The notes: generated by a model not told the origin, from the sequence alone. A stretch of DNA of 64,000 nucleotides from Cellulosimicrobium cellulans (GCF_024124905.1 NZ_JAMXST010000003.1:186001-250000); one strand, 5' to 3'; shown: positions 8,343 through 17,412, counted from the stretch's first letter. Made by a program: numbers and translations.

Positions 8343-9113
8343 TCAGCGCGTCGTCTGCGGGTGTCGCGCCCGGGCGCTGCGCAGCCGCTCCGGGACCGCG
8401 AGCCGGTCCGCTCCCTGGGGCGAGACCTGTACCGGCTGCGCGGGCAGCGCGAGCGCCTCGACCTGCTCGGCGCCCGGCACCCCGGCCGCGCGCGCGGCGT
8501 CGCCCAGCGCGCGGACGACCTGCTCCTGGCGACGCGGGTCGCGGGCCGAGAAGACCCAGAGGTCGACGGCCGTCGCGGTCGCGAGGTCGACGTGCAGCCC
8601 CCGCGCGCGCGCCTGCCGGAGCTGGCTCGGCGCGACCCCCACGAAGGTCACGGCGCGGCGCGACCAGAGCACGGTGCGCGACGCCGTCGACACGCCGCGG
8701 TCGGTGAGCAGCAGGCCGAGGGTGCGCGGGCTCGCGACGGCGGCGCGCACGGTCCGGACGTCGAGGGCCGCGAAGGGCACCGCGACCGGGCGCAGGAACG
8801 GGGCGAACGAGCCGACGAGGATCCCGTGGTCGAGCACGACCAGCTTCTCGGACCCGAGGAACCAGAGGATCACGGCGGCGATCGCCGCGAACGACGGCAG
8901 GAGGTAGCCGATCGCGGCGGGTCCGGCGTTCCCCACGAGCGCCGGCCCGACGGAGAACACGAGCACCACGACCACCGTCACCGCCCACGCCGGGGCGTTC
9001 GGCGTCGCCGCCGACACGTGCCGGACCCTGCCGAGGCCCGACCGCGCCGCGTGGTGCCTGACCTTGCGCGTCGCGCGCACGTCGGTCGCGGGCGGTGCCG
9101 TCGGCCCGCTCAT
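8343..9113 (-). CDS. Membrane-anchored protein, third gene of WXG100 locus 1
   Basis: The 256-residue protein has a basic N-terminus, two adjacent membrane segments (about residues 47-64 and 68-87) and a soluble C-terminal part (about 90-250) whose strand pattern KLVVLDHGILVGSFAPF...VPFAALDVRTVRA is reminiscent of bacterial PH-like domains. ATG 9113 overlaps the stop of the upstream gene by four bases (ATGA), which ties it to the WXG100/EspG-like pair. No family is recognised; it may be a membrane partner of the locus. A separate small two-TM protein occupies a comparable role in the second locus at 21749. Confidence 0.7.
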   Translation of the reverse strand: MSGPTAPPATDVRATRKVRHHAARSGLGRVRHVSAATPNAPAWAVTVVVVLVFSVGPALVGNAGPAAIGYLLPSFAAIAAVILWFLGSEKLVVLDHGILVGSFAPFLRPVAVPFAALDVRTVRAAVASPRTLGLLLTDRGVSTASRTVLWSRRAVTFVGVAPSQLRQARARGLHVDLATATAVDLWVFSARDPRRQEQVVRALGDAARAAGVPGAEQVEALALPAQPVQVSPQGADRLAVPERLRSARARHPQTTR

Positions 9114-9925
9114 CGACCGAGCAGCTCGAGCGGGAGACGACGGACCGTGGCCGCCCCGACCTCGGAGAGGGTGAGCGAGGTCGGCGCGCCGTCGGCCCTG
9201 TGCTCGCCGCCCCGGACCGTGTACACGCCGTCGGGCGTCGCGTAGACGCTCACCTGCTCCAGGACGTCGGAACCCGCGCGCACGGCGCCGAGCGTCGTCA
9301 CGGCCAGCGCGTCCGCGAGCTCCGGCAGGCTCGGCGCCCGGGCGGCGAACTCGTCGGGCGTGAACGTCTGGGAGCGCCCGTCGAGCAGGGCCTTCGAGCC
9401 CGGGTCGACGAAGACCGCGAGCCGGCCCGCGAGCTCGGACAGCGGGTAGACGCTGAACGCGTGGTGGCCGCTCGGGGCGACCTCCTCCTCCAGCACGCGG
9501 TCGTCCTCGTGGAGGTAGACGTACACCCAGTGCCGGCCGATCGACGTCGTGCGCTCGACGGACAGGATCGCGTGCGCCGTGCGGCGCAGGACGAGCGGAC
9601 CCGTGATCTCCGGGACGGCCTCGATGCCGACGGCCGGCCGGCCGTCCACGGGCTCGGCCGGGGCCGCGTCCTCGCTCGGCACGACCATGCCGCGCGCGAG
9701 GAGCGAGCGGAGCGCGACGCGGCCCACGAGCGTGCGGTCCGCGCCCTCCTGCGCGTCGAGCCACGGGACCGCCACGAGCTGGGGGTTCTGGAGGCCGTCG
9801 AGGATGACGATCTCCTCGTCGGTGAGCGTCACGACGTGCGTGACCTCGCCCGGGGTCGCTCGCTCCAGCGCGCGCTCGGCCGCGGCGACGTCCGACGCGG
9901 ACCACCGCATGGTCTGCTGGGTCAC
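9110..9925 (-). CDS. EspG-like putative chaperone/partner of the WXG100 protein (locus 1)
   Basis: The 271-residue cytosolic protein has no signal or membrane segment. Its N-terminal part (VVTLTDEEIVILDGL, RVALRSLLARGMVV) and mid-part (GPLVLRRTAHAILSVERTT) resemble the layout of ESX-secretion EspG proteins, which hold WXG/PE-PPE type substrates. Resemblance is by pattern only. It overlaps the WXG gene upstream and the membrane-protein gene downstream by 4 bp each (ATGA). A shorter relative, also directly after a WXG gene, lies at 23173. Confidence 0.6.
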   Translation of the reverse strand: MTQQTMRWSASDVAAAERALERATPGEVTHVVTLTDEEIVILDGLQNPQLVAVPWLDAQEGADRTLVGRVALRSLLARGMVVPSEDAAPAEPVDGRPAVGIEAVPEITGPLVLRRTAHAILSVERTTSIGRHWVYVYLHEDDRVLEEEVAPSGHHAFSVYPLSELAGRLAVFVDPGSKALLDGRSQTFTPDEFAARAPSLPELADALAVTTLGAVRAGSDVLEQVSVYATPDGVYTVRGGEHRADGAPTSLTLSEVGAATVRRLPLELLGR

Positions 9926-10926
9926 GAGAAGAGCCCTCCGACGAAGTCACCGGCGGCGGAGAGACCGTCGCCGATCGCGTCCCCGACGTCGGACGCGACG
10001 TCCCCGATCGTATCGACCGCGTCGCCCGCGAAGTCGGTCACGGTGTTCCACCCGTCCGCGAGGTACGGGCCGGGGTTGGTCGCGAACCCGGAGATCGCGT
10101 CCCAGTTGTCGACGACGAGGTTCCCCAGCGCCCAGGCGCCCGCGACGACGCCCGCGCCCACCACGATCCCGATGCCCACCGGGTTGGTGAGCATGCCCGC
10201 CATCATGAGCATCGTCCCCGCGCCGCCCACGACCGACAGGCCTCCCATGACGCGGTCGACGCCGCCCCGGACGCCGTCGTACTCGGTGTTGAACATCTGG
10301 TTGAAGCCGCCGATGACGCCGAACAGGCCGCCGACGCCGCCCGCGAGCCGGCCTGCGGTCCCGAGGCCGCCGAGGAGCCCCATCGCGTCGTCGAGGACCA
10401 TGCCGCGCGCGAAGACCGACGCGCTCGCGGCGGCGTCGGACAGGTCGGCGAGGCGGCTGGCCTGCAGGAACGCGGTGAGGGACTGGCCGACCTTCCAGGC
10501 CTTCAGCCCGTCGAGGACGAACATCGTCGACTCCCCGAGGGTCTCCCCGACGTCCCAGATCGACCCGGCGAGCGTGGTCCCGCCACCGAGCGGCCCGCCG
10601 CCGGGGCCCGTGGGCACGCCCGGGCCGGGCACGCCGGGGGACGGGATGGCGCCGCCCTCGGTGCTCGTCAGGTACTGCTCGTCGGCGTTGCGCAGCACCG
10701 CCTGCGACGCCTCGGCGAGCGTCTGGCTCACCCCGCGCAGGAGCGCCACCGAGGACCCGGTCCACTCGCCCCGGAACTGGTCGGCGTCGCCGCCCTGCCA
10801 CCGGCCGGCGGCCTCCACGAGTCCGCTGACCTCGGACGTCGTGCTCACGAGCTGGTCGGAGGCGGAGCGCAGCGACTGCGCGAGCCTCCTCAGCTCGGTG
10901 ACGTCGGCGCCCCACATCCCGCTCAC
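9922..10926 (-). CDS. WXG100-like fusion protein with glycine-rich hydrophobic tail (locus 1)
   Basis: The 334-residue protein begins with a ~95-residue helical hairpin holding WQG at the turn (GRWQGGDADQFRGEW), the WXG100 hallmark. A Pro/Gly linker (~95-120) follows, then a hydrophobic glycine-zipper region including TNPVGIGIVVGAGVVAGAWAL, and finally an amphipathic tail with repeated GD motifs (GDAVDTIGDVASDVGDAIGDG). The layout fits type VII secreted LXG/WXG polymorphic effectors, but no catalytic toxin domain is recognised, so it might be pore-like or structural. GTG 10926 is chosen because it aligns with the paralogue's start (MS-GM-GADV) and has GAGGGG 10 nt upstream. It leads a three-gene coupled operon. 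Confidence 0.72.
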   Translation of the reverse strand: MSGMWGADVTELRRLAQSLRSASDQLVSTTSEVSGLVEAAGRWQGGDADQFRGEWTGSSVALLRGVSQTLAEASQAVLRNADEQYLTSTEGGAIPSPGVPGPGVPTGPGGGPLGGGTTLAGSIWDVGETLGESTMFVLDGLKAWKVGQSLTAFLQASRLADLSDAAASASVFARGMVLDDAMGLLGGLGTAGRLAGGVGGLFGVIGGFNQMFNTEYDGVRGGVDRVMGGLSVVGGAGTMLMMAGMLTNPVGIGIVVGAGVVAGAWALGNLVVDNWDAISGFATNPGPYLADGWNTVTDFAGDAVDTIGDVASDVGDAIGDGLSAAGDFVGGLFS

Positions 10927-11116
10927 GTCGTCTGGTCCCCTCGCTGGTCGATCGGTGTCCTCGCCGCGCGCCGCCTGTCACGGAACGCGCGAAACGGGCA
11001 TCGCGGAGGTTACCGCGCGCACCTGCCCCGCGGCGACGGGGAGGGCTCCCCGTGGGCGCGCGACGGGCCCGGCGCGCATGTTCGGCGACGGCACCCGCAC
11101 GGGTGACAATCGACGC

Positions 11117-11965
11117 ATGCCTGCCGCGGTCCCCGACACCCCCGCCACCTCCGACCGGGCGGCCGACGTGCCCGTCCCCGCCCGGGACGCCTCGTTCGAG
11201 GAGCACGTGGCGTGGGCCCGCGCCGTGCCCGTGGTCGGGTTCGACCTCTCGCCCGTGGCAGACCGCGTCGTCGAGGACGCGCTGCCGTGGGACTACGCCG
11301 CGCTCGCGCGCGAGCTGGTCGGCAGCGGGCGCGGCCCGGTGCTCGACCTCGGGACCGGCGGCGGCGAGCTGCTGTCCACGCTGGGCCCGCTGCCCGCCGG
11401 GTCGGCGGCGACCGAGGGCTGGGCGCCCAACCTGCCGGTGGCCCGACGCCGGCTGGAGCCCCTGGGCGTCGACGTCCGGGCGGTCGAGGGCGACGAGGAG
11501 CAGCTCCTGCCGTTCTTCGACGGCCAGTTCGCGGTCGTGCTCGACCGGCACGAGGAGTTCGACCCCGACGAGGTGCTGCGCGTGCTGGAGCCCGGCGGCG
11601 TGTTCCTCACCCAGCAGGTCGACTCGCGCGACGGCCTGCGCCTCAACACCGCGCTCGGCACCGAGCTCCCGTGGGACCCGGACTCCGTGACGCTCGCCGC
11701 GGCGGTGGAGGTGCTGCGGGACGCGGGGTTCGTCGTCGACGTCGCGCGCGAGCACGAGGGCCTGCGCCGGTTCCGTGACCTGTCCTCGCTGCTCTGGTAC
11801 CTCAAGCTCATGGCGTGGCAGGTGCCGGACCTGGCGTCGCTCGCACCCGAGGCGGTCGCCCGGTACGAGGCGCCGCTGCGCGCCCTGCACCTGCACCTCG
11901 CCGCGGGCCACGAGTTCGTCGACGAGGCCCCGCGCTTCCTCGTCGTGGCGCGCAAGCCCTTCTGA
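11117..11965 (+). CDS. Class I SAM-dependent methyltransferase
   Basis: The 282-residue protein has the SAM-binding motif I VLDLGTGGGELL (~residues 75-86), an acidic strand end (EGWAPNLPVARRRL), and motif VLEPGGVFLTQQV. These identify the Methyltransf_11/25 fold; the substrate is unknown. GACAAT lies 6 nt before ATG 11117 with no Shine-Dalgarno, so the mRNA is probably leaderless. It is convergent with the LacI-type regulator gene and shares a long hairpin with it. Confidence 0.88.
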   Translation: MPAAVPDTPATSDRAADVPVPARDASFEEHVAWARAVPVVGFDLSPVADRVVEDALPWDYAALARELVGSGRGPVLDLGTGGGELLSTLGPLPAGSAATEGWAPNLPVARRRLEPLGVDVRAVEGDEEQLLPFFDGQFAVVLDRHEEFDPDEVLRVLEPGGVFLTQQVDSRDGLRLNTALGTELPWDPDSVTLAAAVEVLRDAGFVVDVAREHEGLRRFRDLSSLLWYLKLMAWQVPDLASLAPEAVARYEAPLRALHLHLAAGHEFVDEAPRFLVVARKPF

Positions 11966-11985
11966 CGCCCCCGCCCCACCCCATC

Positions 11986-12047
11986 GCTGTGGGCATGAGA
12001 CGGGCCCGGTTCTCGCCGCAGAACCGGGCCCGTCTCATGCCCACAGC
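11986..12047. terminator. Perfect 28-bp inverted repeat, bidirectional terminator
   Basis: Arms 11986-12013 and 12020-12047 are exactly complementary over 28 bases around a 6-nt loop CGCCGC; the arm begins GCTGTGGGCATGAG. The right arm contains the stop codon of the convergent LacI gene (12035-12037). It should fold equally well from either strand and stop both transcripts. Confidence 0.8.
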
Positions 12048-13099
12048 GGGCCGGGGCGGGGCGGGGCCGTCGAGTCGCGGACCACGAGCTCGTGGTCGGT
12101 GCGCTTGCGGCGCGGGCGGCCCGACGGCGGCCGGAGCGCGAGCTCGAACGCCGTCGCCCCCATCTCGCTCATCGGGAGGCGCACCGTGGTCAGCGCGGGC
12201 GCGAGGTCCTGGGCGACCTGGATGTCGTCGAACCCGGTGACGGACATGTCGCGCGGCACGACGACGCCGCGCTCGCGCAGCAGGGACAGCACGCCCGTGG
12301 CCATGGCGTCGTTGAGCGCGAGGATCGCGGTGGTGTCGGGGCGCTGGGCGAGGATGCGCTGCGTGGCGTCCCGGCCGCCCTCGCGCGTGAACGGCGCGTG
12401 CACGACGAACAGGTCGTCGGGGTCGAGGCCCTGGGCCGCGACCGCGCTCCGGATGCCGGCCATGCGGTCCGCGACGGTCGTGAGCCGCTCGGGCCCGGCC
12501 GCGACGGCGAGGCGCCGGTGGCCCAGACCGAGGACGTGGTCGGTGAGGCTCGCGGCCGCCGCCTCGCTGTCGGGGAGCACCGCGTCGCTGTGCAGGTGGT
12601 GCCGCCCGATGACGACGACGCGCCCCCCGGACTCCTGGAACGCCTCGAGCTCGCGCGCGGCGTCGGCCTCCATCGCGGGCTCGACGTACCCGGACCCGGC
12701 GACGAGGATCGCGCCCACGCGGTGCGCGCGCATGAGGCGGATCTGCGTGACCTCGGCGCTGGGCTCGCGCTCGGTGTGGCTGATCTGCACGCTCCAGCCG
12801 TGCTCGGTCGCGACGCGCACGACGCCGCTCGCGATCTCGGAGAAGTACGGGTCGCCGATCTCGTAGACGAGCAGGCCGGCGACCGACGTCGTGCCCCCGG
12901 CGAGCGTGCGCGCGTGCGGGTTGGCGATGTAGCCCATCTCCGTGGCGACCTCGCGGACGTGCTCCGCGAGCACCTCCGAGACGCCGTCGCTGCCCGACAG
13001 CGCGCGCGACGCGGTCGCGAGGGACACGCCCGCGCGCTCGGCGACGTCGACCAGCCGCAGCGCGCTGCGACCCTTCGTGGTCCGACTCTCTCGACGCAC
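12035..13099 (-). CDS. LacI-family transcriptional regulator of the adjacent transporter operon
   Basis: The 354-residue repressor has an N-terminal HTH (RLVDVAERAGVSLATASRALSG), the hinge segment and a type I periplasmic-binding-like effector domain (LLVYEIGDPYFSEIASGV, AILALNDAMATGVLSLL, VTGFDDIQVAQDLAPALTTV), all in full length. GTG 13099 is preferred because GGAGCAGG lies just ahead of it; an in-frame ATG at 13171 has no Shine-Dalgarno. It is divergent from the Liv-type transporter operon, with a double LacI-type operator between them, so it probably represses both itself and the operon until a sugar-like inducer appears. Its stop lies inside the terminator hairpin. Confidence 0.9.
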   Translation of the reverse strand: MRRESRTTKGRSALRLVDVAERAGVSLATASRALSGSDGVSEVLAEHVREVATEMGYIANPHARTLAGGTTSVAGLLVYEIGDPYFSEIASGVVRVATEHGWSVQISHTEREPSAEVTQIRLMRAHRVGAILVAGSGYVEPAMEADAARELEAFQESGGRVVVIGRHHLHSDAVLPDSEAAAASLTDHVLGLGHRRLAVAAGPERLTTVADRMAGIRSAVAAQGLDPDDLFVVHAPFTREGGRDATQRILAQRPDTTAILALNDAMATGVLSLLRERGVVVPRDMSVTGFDDIQVAQDLAPALTTVRLPMSEMGATAFELALRPPSGRPRRKRTDHELVVRDSTAPPRPGPLWA

Positions 13100-13194
13100 C
13101 CCTGCTCCGCTCGTCCGTGCGTCGCCCGGTCGGTGGCCCGAAGGCCCTCCCCGACGTGACGCTTGCCACATCCGCTGTCCGCACCGTACTCTAG

Positions 13195-13220
13195 CGGAAG
13201 CGCTTACGAAAGCGCTTTCG
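13195..13220. promoter_or_regulatory. Double LacI-type operator
   Basis: The perfect palindrome CGAAAGCGCTTTCG (13207-13220) directly follows a second, imperfect copy CGGAAGCGCTTACG (13195-13208). Their centres are 12 bp apart, about one helical turn. Both have the central AAGCGCTT typical of LacI/GalR operators. The site lies between the divergent lacI-type and transporter genes. Confidence 0.85.
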
Positions 13221-13292
13221 CAATGCAGCAGTCTCGTACGGAGCAGTACGGCCTCAGGTCTTCACTACGACGAAGTAGGGAGAGTCACGTCC

Positions 13293-14555
13293 ATGCATTC
13301 TCGGTCGACTCCACGGATGTCCACCCGCCCCCGCTCACGCCGCGCGCTCGCCCTCGCGGCCGGCGTGTCCGCGACGGCGCTCGTCCTCACGGCGTGCTCC
13401 GGCGGGTCCGACGGCGAGGGCGGAGGCGGCGGGTCCGACGACCCGATCGTCATCGGTATCTCCCTCCCGCTCACCGGCGACTTCTCCGAGCCCGGCAAGG
13501 GCGTCCAGCGCGGCTACGAGGCCTGGGCGCAGTTCGTCAACGAGGACGGGGGCCTCCTCGGGCGGCAGGTCGAGCTCAAGATCCTCGACGACCAGTCCAA
13601 CGCGGACCGCGTCGTGCAGGACTACGAGGCGCTCATCGCCCAGGACGAGGTCGACCTCGTGTTCGGGCCGTTCTCCACGCGCCTCGTCGTGCCGAGCGCC
13701 CGCGTCGCCGAGGAGTACGGGATGCTCTTCGTCGAGCCCGCCGGCGCCGCGAACGAGGTCTTCGAGCAGGGCTTCGAGAACCTCTTCTACGCCGCCCCCG
13801 CCGTCGCCGACGACCACTACAACTACCTCGCGGACCACATCCTCGACATGCCCGAGGGCGAGCGCCCGCAGACCGTCGCCGTCGCGGCCATGGACGACCC
13901 CTTCGCCCAGGGCACGGCCTACGGCCTGCGCGACAAGCTCGCGGACGCCGGGCTCGAGATCGTCGTCGACGAGGTCTACCCGCCCAACACCACCGACTTC
14001 TCCTCGATCGCCGCGAAGATCAACGACTCGGGTGCGGACATGGTCATCGGCGGCACGCAGTACCAGGACGCGGTGAACCTCATCGTCGCCCTCCAGCAGC
14101 TCAACTACCAGCCGACGCTCGCGGCGTTCTCCACCGCGCCGACCAACCCCGAGTTCTCGGCGGCGATCGGCGCCAAGACCGAGGGCATCCTCTCGCCCAC
14201 CGGCTACACCGAGACCGCGAGCTGGCCGTCCAACGTCGACTTCGTCGAGCGGTACACGGAGCTGCACGGCAACCCGCCCGGCGAGGACGAGGCCAACGCG
14301 TACACGACCGGCCAGGTCGTCGCCGCCGCGGTCGAGGCCGTCGGGTGCGCCGAGCAGGGCGAGTGCCAGCAGGAGCTCATCTCGTGGCTGCGCAGCAACG
14401 AGGTCGAGACCGTCGTCGGGCCGCTGACCTGGGACGAGACGGGCAAGCCGCAGGGCGCCCACCTCATCCAGCAGTACGTGGACGGCGAGATCCAGATCGT
14501 CCTGCCGCAGGACGCCAAGGAAGCCGACTTCGTCTTCCCCAAGCCGGCCTGGTGA
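13293..14555 (+). CDS. Liv/HAAT-type ABC transporter substrate-binding lipoprotein
   Basis: The 420-residue protein has a basic N-terminus and lipobox LTAC (cysteine 35). The mature part is a full-length periplasmic-binding type I (Peripla_BP_6) domain: IVIGISLPLTGDFSEPGKG, YEAWAQFVNEDGGLLGRQVEL, DLVFGPFSTRLVVP and MVIGGTQYQDAVNLIVALQQL. Such proteins are usually named for branched-chain amino acids, but control by LacI and the downstream sugar-type enzymes suggest a carbohydrate, polyol or glycoside ligand. The Shine-Dalgarno AGGGAGAG precedes ATG 13293; an in-frame ATG 24 nt later is less well placed. Confidence 0.88.
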   Translation: MHSRSTPRMSTRPRSRRALALAAGVSATALVLTACSGGSDGEGGGGGSDDPIVIGISLPLTGDFSEPGKGVQRGYEAWAQFVNEDGGLLGRQVELKILDDQSNADRVVQDYEALIAQDEVDLVFGPFSTRLVVPSARVAEEYGMLFVEPAGAANEVFEQGFENLFYAAPAVADDHYNYLADHILDMPEGERPQTVAVAAMDDPFAQGTAYGLRDKLADAGLEIVVDEVYPPNTTDFSSIAAKINDSGADMVIGGTQYQDAVNLIVALQQLNYQPTLAAFSTAPTNPEFSAAIGAKTEGILSPTGYTETASWPSNVDFVERYTELHGNPPGEDEANAYTTGQVVAAAVEAVGCAEQGECQQELISWLRSNEVETVVGPLTWDETGKPQGAHLIQQYVDGEIQIVLPQDAKEADFVFPKPAW

Positions 14556-14562
14556 TCACCTC

Positions 14563-15447
14563 GTGACAGGAACGCTCCTCTTCCAGAGCCTCGTGCTCGG
14601 CGTGCTGCTGGGAGGGCTCTACGCCCTCCTGGCAGCGGGCCTCACCCTGTACTTCGGCGTGATGCGCGTCGTGATGATCGCCCACTCGGCGTTCCTCATC
14701 CTCGCCGCGTACCTCGCCTGGTTCTTCAACCAGCAGACCGGCATGGACCCGCTGCTGTCGCTCGTCGTCACGGTGCCGCTGTTCTTCCTCGTCGGCGTGG
14801 GCATGCAGCGCCTGCTCATCACGCGCCTGCGGCCCGCGACGCTCACGATGATGTCCGTCCTCCTCACGTTCGCCGTCGCGCTCTTCATCGAGGGCATGAT
14901 CGGCTTCGTCTGGAGCGGCACGCAGCGGCGCATCCAGCTCCCGTACTCGGGCGCGAGCATCGAGTTCTTCGGGGCGCGGATCGCCGTCGTGAAGCTCGTG
15001 GCCTTCGGGCTCGCGGCGCTGTCCCTCGCGCTGCTGTACCTGCTCATGAAGCACAGCCGGTTCGGCCAGGCCCTGCGCGCGACGATCCAGCACCGCGAGG
15101 CCGCGCAGCTCGTCGGCATCAAGACCGACCGCGTCGCGGGCTACGGCTTCGGCCTCGGCCTCGCGACCGCCGCCATCGGCGGGACCGCGCTGTCGCTCGA
15201 CGCGACGATCTACCCGTCGCTGCACTGGCACTGGATCGGCCCACTCATGGCCATCATCGTCGTCGGCGGCCTGGGGTCCATCCCGGGCGCCGCGATCGCC
15301 GCCATGGTGCTCGGCATCGGCCAGAGCCTGCTCCAGGTGCCGCTCGGCACCACGTGGGCGCAGACCATCTTCTACGTCGCGCTGTTCGCGACGCTGATGC
15401 TGCGGCCCCAGGGATTCTTCGGAGGTCGCCTTGCCCAACGCTTCTGA
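14563..15447 (+). CDS. Liv-type ABC permease (LivH-like)
   Basis: The 294-residue permease has about eight membrane segments and the LivH patterns LGVLLGGLYALLAAGLTLYF, RVVMIAHSAFLILAAYLAW and GGLGSIPGAAIAAMVLGIGQ. It starts with GTG 14563, seven bases after the binding-protein gene. It would pair with the LivM-like permease encoded next, whose start lies inside its 3' end. Confidence 0.9.
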   Translation: MTGTLLFQSLVLGVLLGGLYALLAAGLTLYFGVMRVVMIAHSAFLILAAYLAWFFNQQTGMDPLLSLVVTVPLFFLVGVGMQRLLITRLRPATLTMMSVLLTFAVALFIEGMIGFVWSGTQRRIQLPYSGASIEFFGARIAVVKLVAFGLAALSLALLYLLMKHSRFGQALRATIQHREAAQLVGIKTDRVAGYGFGLGLATAAIGGTALSLDATIYPSLHWHWIGPLMAIIVVGGLGSIPGAAIAAMVLGIGQSLLQVPLGTTWAQTIFYVALFATLMLRPQGFFGGRLAQRF

Positions 15448-16657
15448 CACCCGACCCGCGAGCCGCCGTGCGGCCGCCAGCCCGGTGCCCGACGGCGCGG
15501 GCTCGGCCGCCGCTGCCGCCGCACCTCCCGCACGCCGCCCCTGGGGCCGCGTCGTCCGCCTCGCCGTGCTCGTCGTCCTGGCCGTGCTCGTCCTGGCCTT
15601 CCCCACGATGGCGCCCAACGCGTACATCCTGTCGGCCGGCATCGTCGTCCTCAGCTATGCGTGCACCGCGACCGCCTGGAACTTCATGGGCGGCTTCACG
15701 GGGTACGTCTCGCTCGGGCACGCCGCGTTCTTCGGGCTCGGTGCCTACGGCACGGGCCTGCTGATCCGCGACCTCGGGCTCCCGAGCTTCGCCGCGTGGC
15801 TCGTCGCGGGCGCGCTCGTCCTGCTCATCACCATCCCCGTCGGGATCGCGGCGCTGCGCGTGCGCGGCGCGTCGTTCGTCATCGTGTCGATCTCGTTCGT
15901 GCTGATCCTGCTGCTCGTCTTCCAGGCGTGGGGGTCCTTCACGGGCGGGTCCGACGGCCTCGTCGTCCCGCGCCCGTTCCCCGACCTGCTGCGGCCCGAG
16001 CACCACCGCACGTTCTTCTACCTGTTCGCCGCGCTGCTCGTCGTCATGCTCGTCGCGTGGTGGGCGATCGACCGCTCGCGGTTCGGCACCGGGCTCAAGG
16101 CGATCCGCGAGGACGAGGACAAGGCCCAGGCGCTCGGCGTCCCGACGCGCAACTACAAGCTCGTCGCGTACGTCGTCTCGGCGACGTTCACCGGCCTCGC
16201 GGGCGGCATGTACGCCCTGTGGTTCGGCGACCTCGACCCGATCTTCCAGTTCTCCATCATGCTCGGCTCGTACATGGTGCTCATGGCGCTGTTCGGCGGC
16301 GTCCGGCACCTCTTCGGCCCGCTGCTGGGCGCCGTCGTCGTCGGCACGGGCCTGGAGTACTTCAAGCTCGAGTTCGGCGACACGCAGTTCCACCTCGTCG
16401 CCACCGCCCTGCTGCTCGGCGTCGTCGTCCTCTTCATGCCGGACGGGATCATCCCCGCGGCCCAGGCCCTCTTCAAGCGCTTCGGCCCGCAGGACTCCTC
16501 GATCCGCGAGATGACCGCGGCCGAGCTCCTCGAGCGCAACCGCGCGGCCGCCGCCCCGGCCGAGGGCGAGCCGACCGCAGGACCCACCACCGCCGTCGTC
16601 CCGCCGGACGGCGACGGCGACGCGGCCCCTCGGACGGGCCCGGAGGAGGACCGATGA
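15431..16657 (+). CDS. Liv-type ABC permease (LivM-like) with C-terminal extension
   Basis: The 408-residue permease has a ~40-residue polar, Ala-rich N-terminus, about nine to ten membrane segments with LivM signatures (WNFMGGFTGYVSLGHAAFFG, IREDEDKAQALGV, GGVRHLFGPLLGAVVVG) and a ~60-residue disordered acidic/Pro tail. The start is TTG 15431, five bases after GGAGG; it overlaps the LivH-like gene by 17 bp. The stop overlaps the next gene by 4 bp (ATGA). Confidence 0.88.
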   Translation: MPNASDTRPASRRAAASPVPDGAGSAAAAAAPPARRPWGRVVRLAVLVVLAVLVLAFPTMAPNAYILSAGIVVLSYACTATAWNFMGGFTGYVSLGHAAFFGLGAYGTGLLIRDLGLPSFAAWLVAGALVLLITIPVGIAALRVRGASFVIVSISFVLILLLVFQAWGSFTGGSDGLVVPRPFPDLLRPEHHRTFFYLFAALLVVMLVAWWAIDRSRFGTGLKAIREDEDKAQALGVPTRNYKLVAYVVSATFTGLAGGMYALWFGDLDPIFQFSIMLGSYMVLMALFGGVRHLFGPLLGAVVVGTGLEYFKLEFGDTQFHLVATALLLGVVVLFMPDGIIPAAQALFKRFGPQDSSIREMTAAELLERNRAAAAPAEGEPTAGPTTAVVPPDGDGDAAPRTGPEEDR

Positions 16658-17412
16658 CGACGACGACCACCGCGCAGACGACCCGCAACCTCGAGACCGT
16701 CGGCCTCACCAAGTCGTTCGGCGGCGTCCACGCCGTCCGCGACGCGACGGTCACGTTCCAGCACGGCAAGATCAACGCGCTCATCGGCCCGAACGGCTCG
16801 GGCAAGACGACGTTCTTCAACTGCGTGACGGGCATGATCAAGCCGGACTCCGGCACGGTCACGTTCCGCGGCGAGGACATCACGCGGCGCGCGCCGCACA
16901 AGATCGCGCGCGCCGGGATCGGGCGCAGCTTCCAGCTCTGCCGCGTGTTCCCGCGCATGACCGTCCTCGAGAACATGCTCGTCGCGGTCCGCCGCACACG
17001 GGTGCGCGAGCTGCTGGCCGGGGCGCGCAACCCCGAGGAGATCGACAAGGCGCGCGCGCTGCTCGTGCGCGTCGGCATCGACCACCTGGAGAGCGTCGAG
17101 GCGCGCAACCTGTCCTACGGGCAGCAGAAGCTCCTCGAGCTCGCGGGCGTCCTCATGGGCGACCCGGACACGATCATGCTCGACGAGCCGGCGGGCGGCG
17201 TGAACCCGGCGCTCATCGGCCGCATCGGGACGCTCGTGCAGGAGCTCAACGCCGAGGGCAAGACGTTCCTCGTCGTCGAGCACAACATGGACATGGTCAT
17301 GAGCCTGTCCCACCACGTCATCGTGTTCGACCGGGGACGGCCCATCGCCGAAGGGACCCCCGCCGTCGTGCAAGCCGACCCGCGAGTGCTGGAGGCCTAC
17401 CTTGGTGTCTGA
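16654..17412 (+). CDS. Liv-type ABC ATP-binding protein (LivG-like)
   Basis: The 252-residue ATPase has Walker A GPNGSGKTT, the LivG-type motif IGRSFQLCRVFPRMTVLENM, signature LSYGQQKLLELAG, Walker B TIMLDEPAGGVNP and the switch histidine in VVEHNMDMVM. The N-terminal run of threonines is unusual but short. ATG 16654 overlaps the LivM stop. It forms the ATPase heterodimer with the next gene product. Confidence 0.92.
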   Translation: MTTTTTAQTTRNLETVGLTKSFGGVHAVRDATVTFQHGKINALIGPNGSGKTTFFNCVTGMIKPDSGTVTFRGEDITRRAPHKIARAGIGRSFQLCRVFPRMTVLENMLVAVRRTRVRELLAGARNPEEIDKARALLVRVGIDHLESVEARNLSYGQQKLLELAGVLMGDPDTIMLDEPAGGVNPALIGRIGTLVQELNAEGKTFLVVEHNMDMVMSLSHHVIVFDRGRPIAEGTPAVVQADPRVLEAYLGV

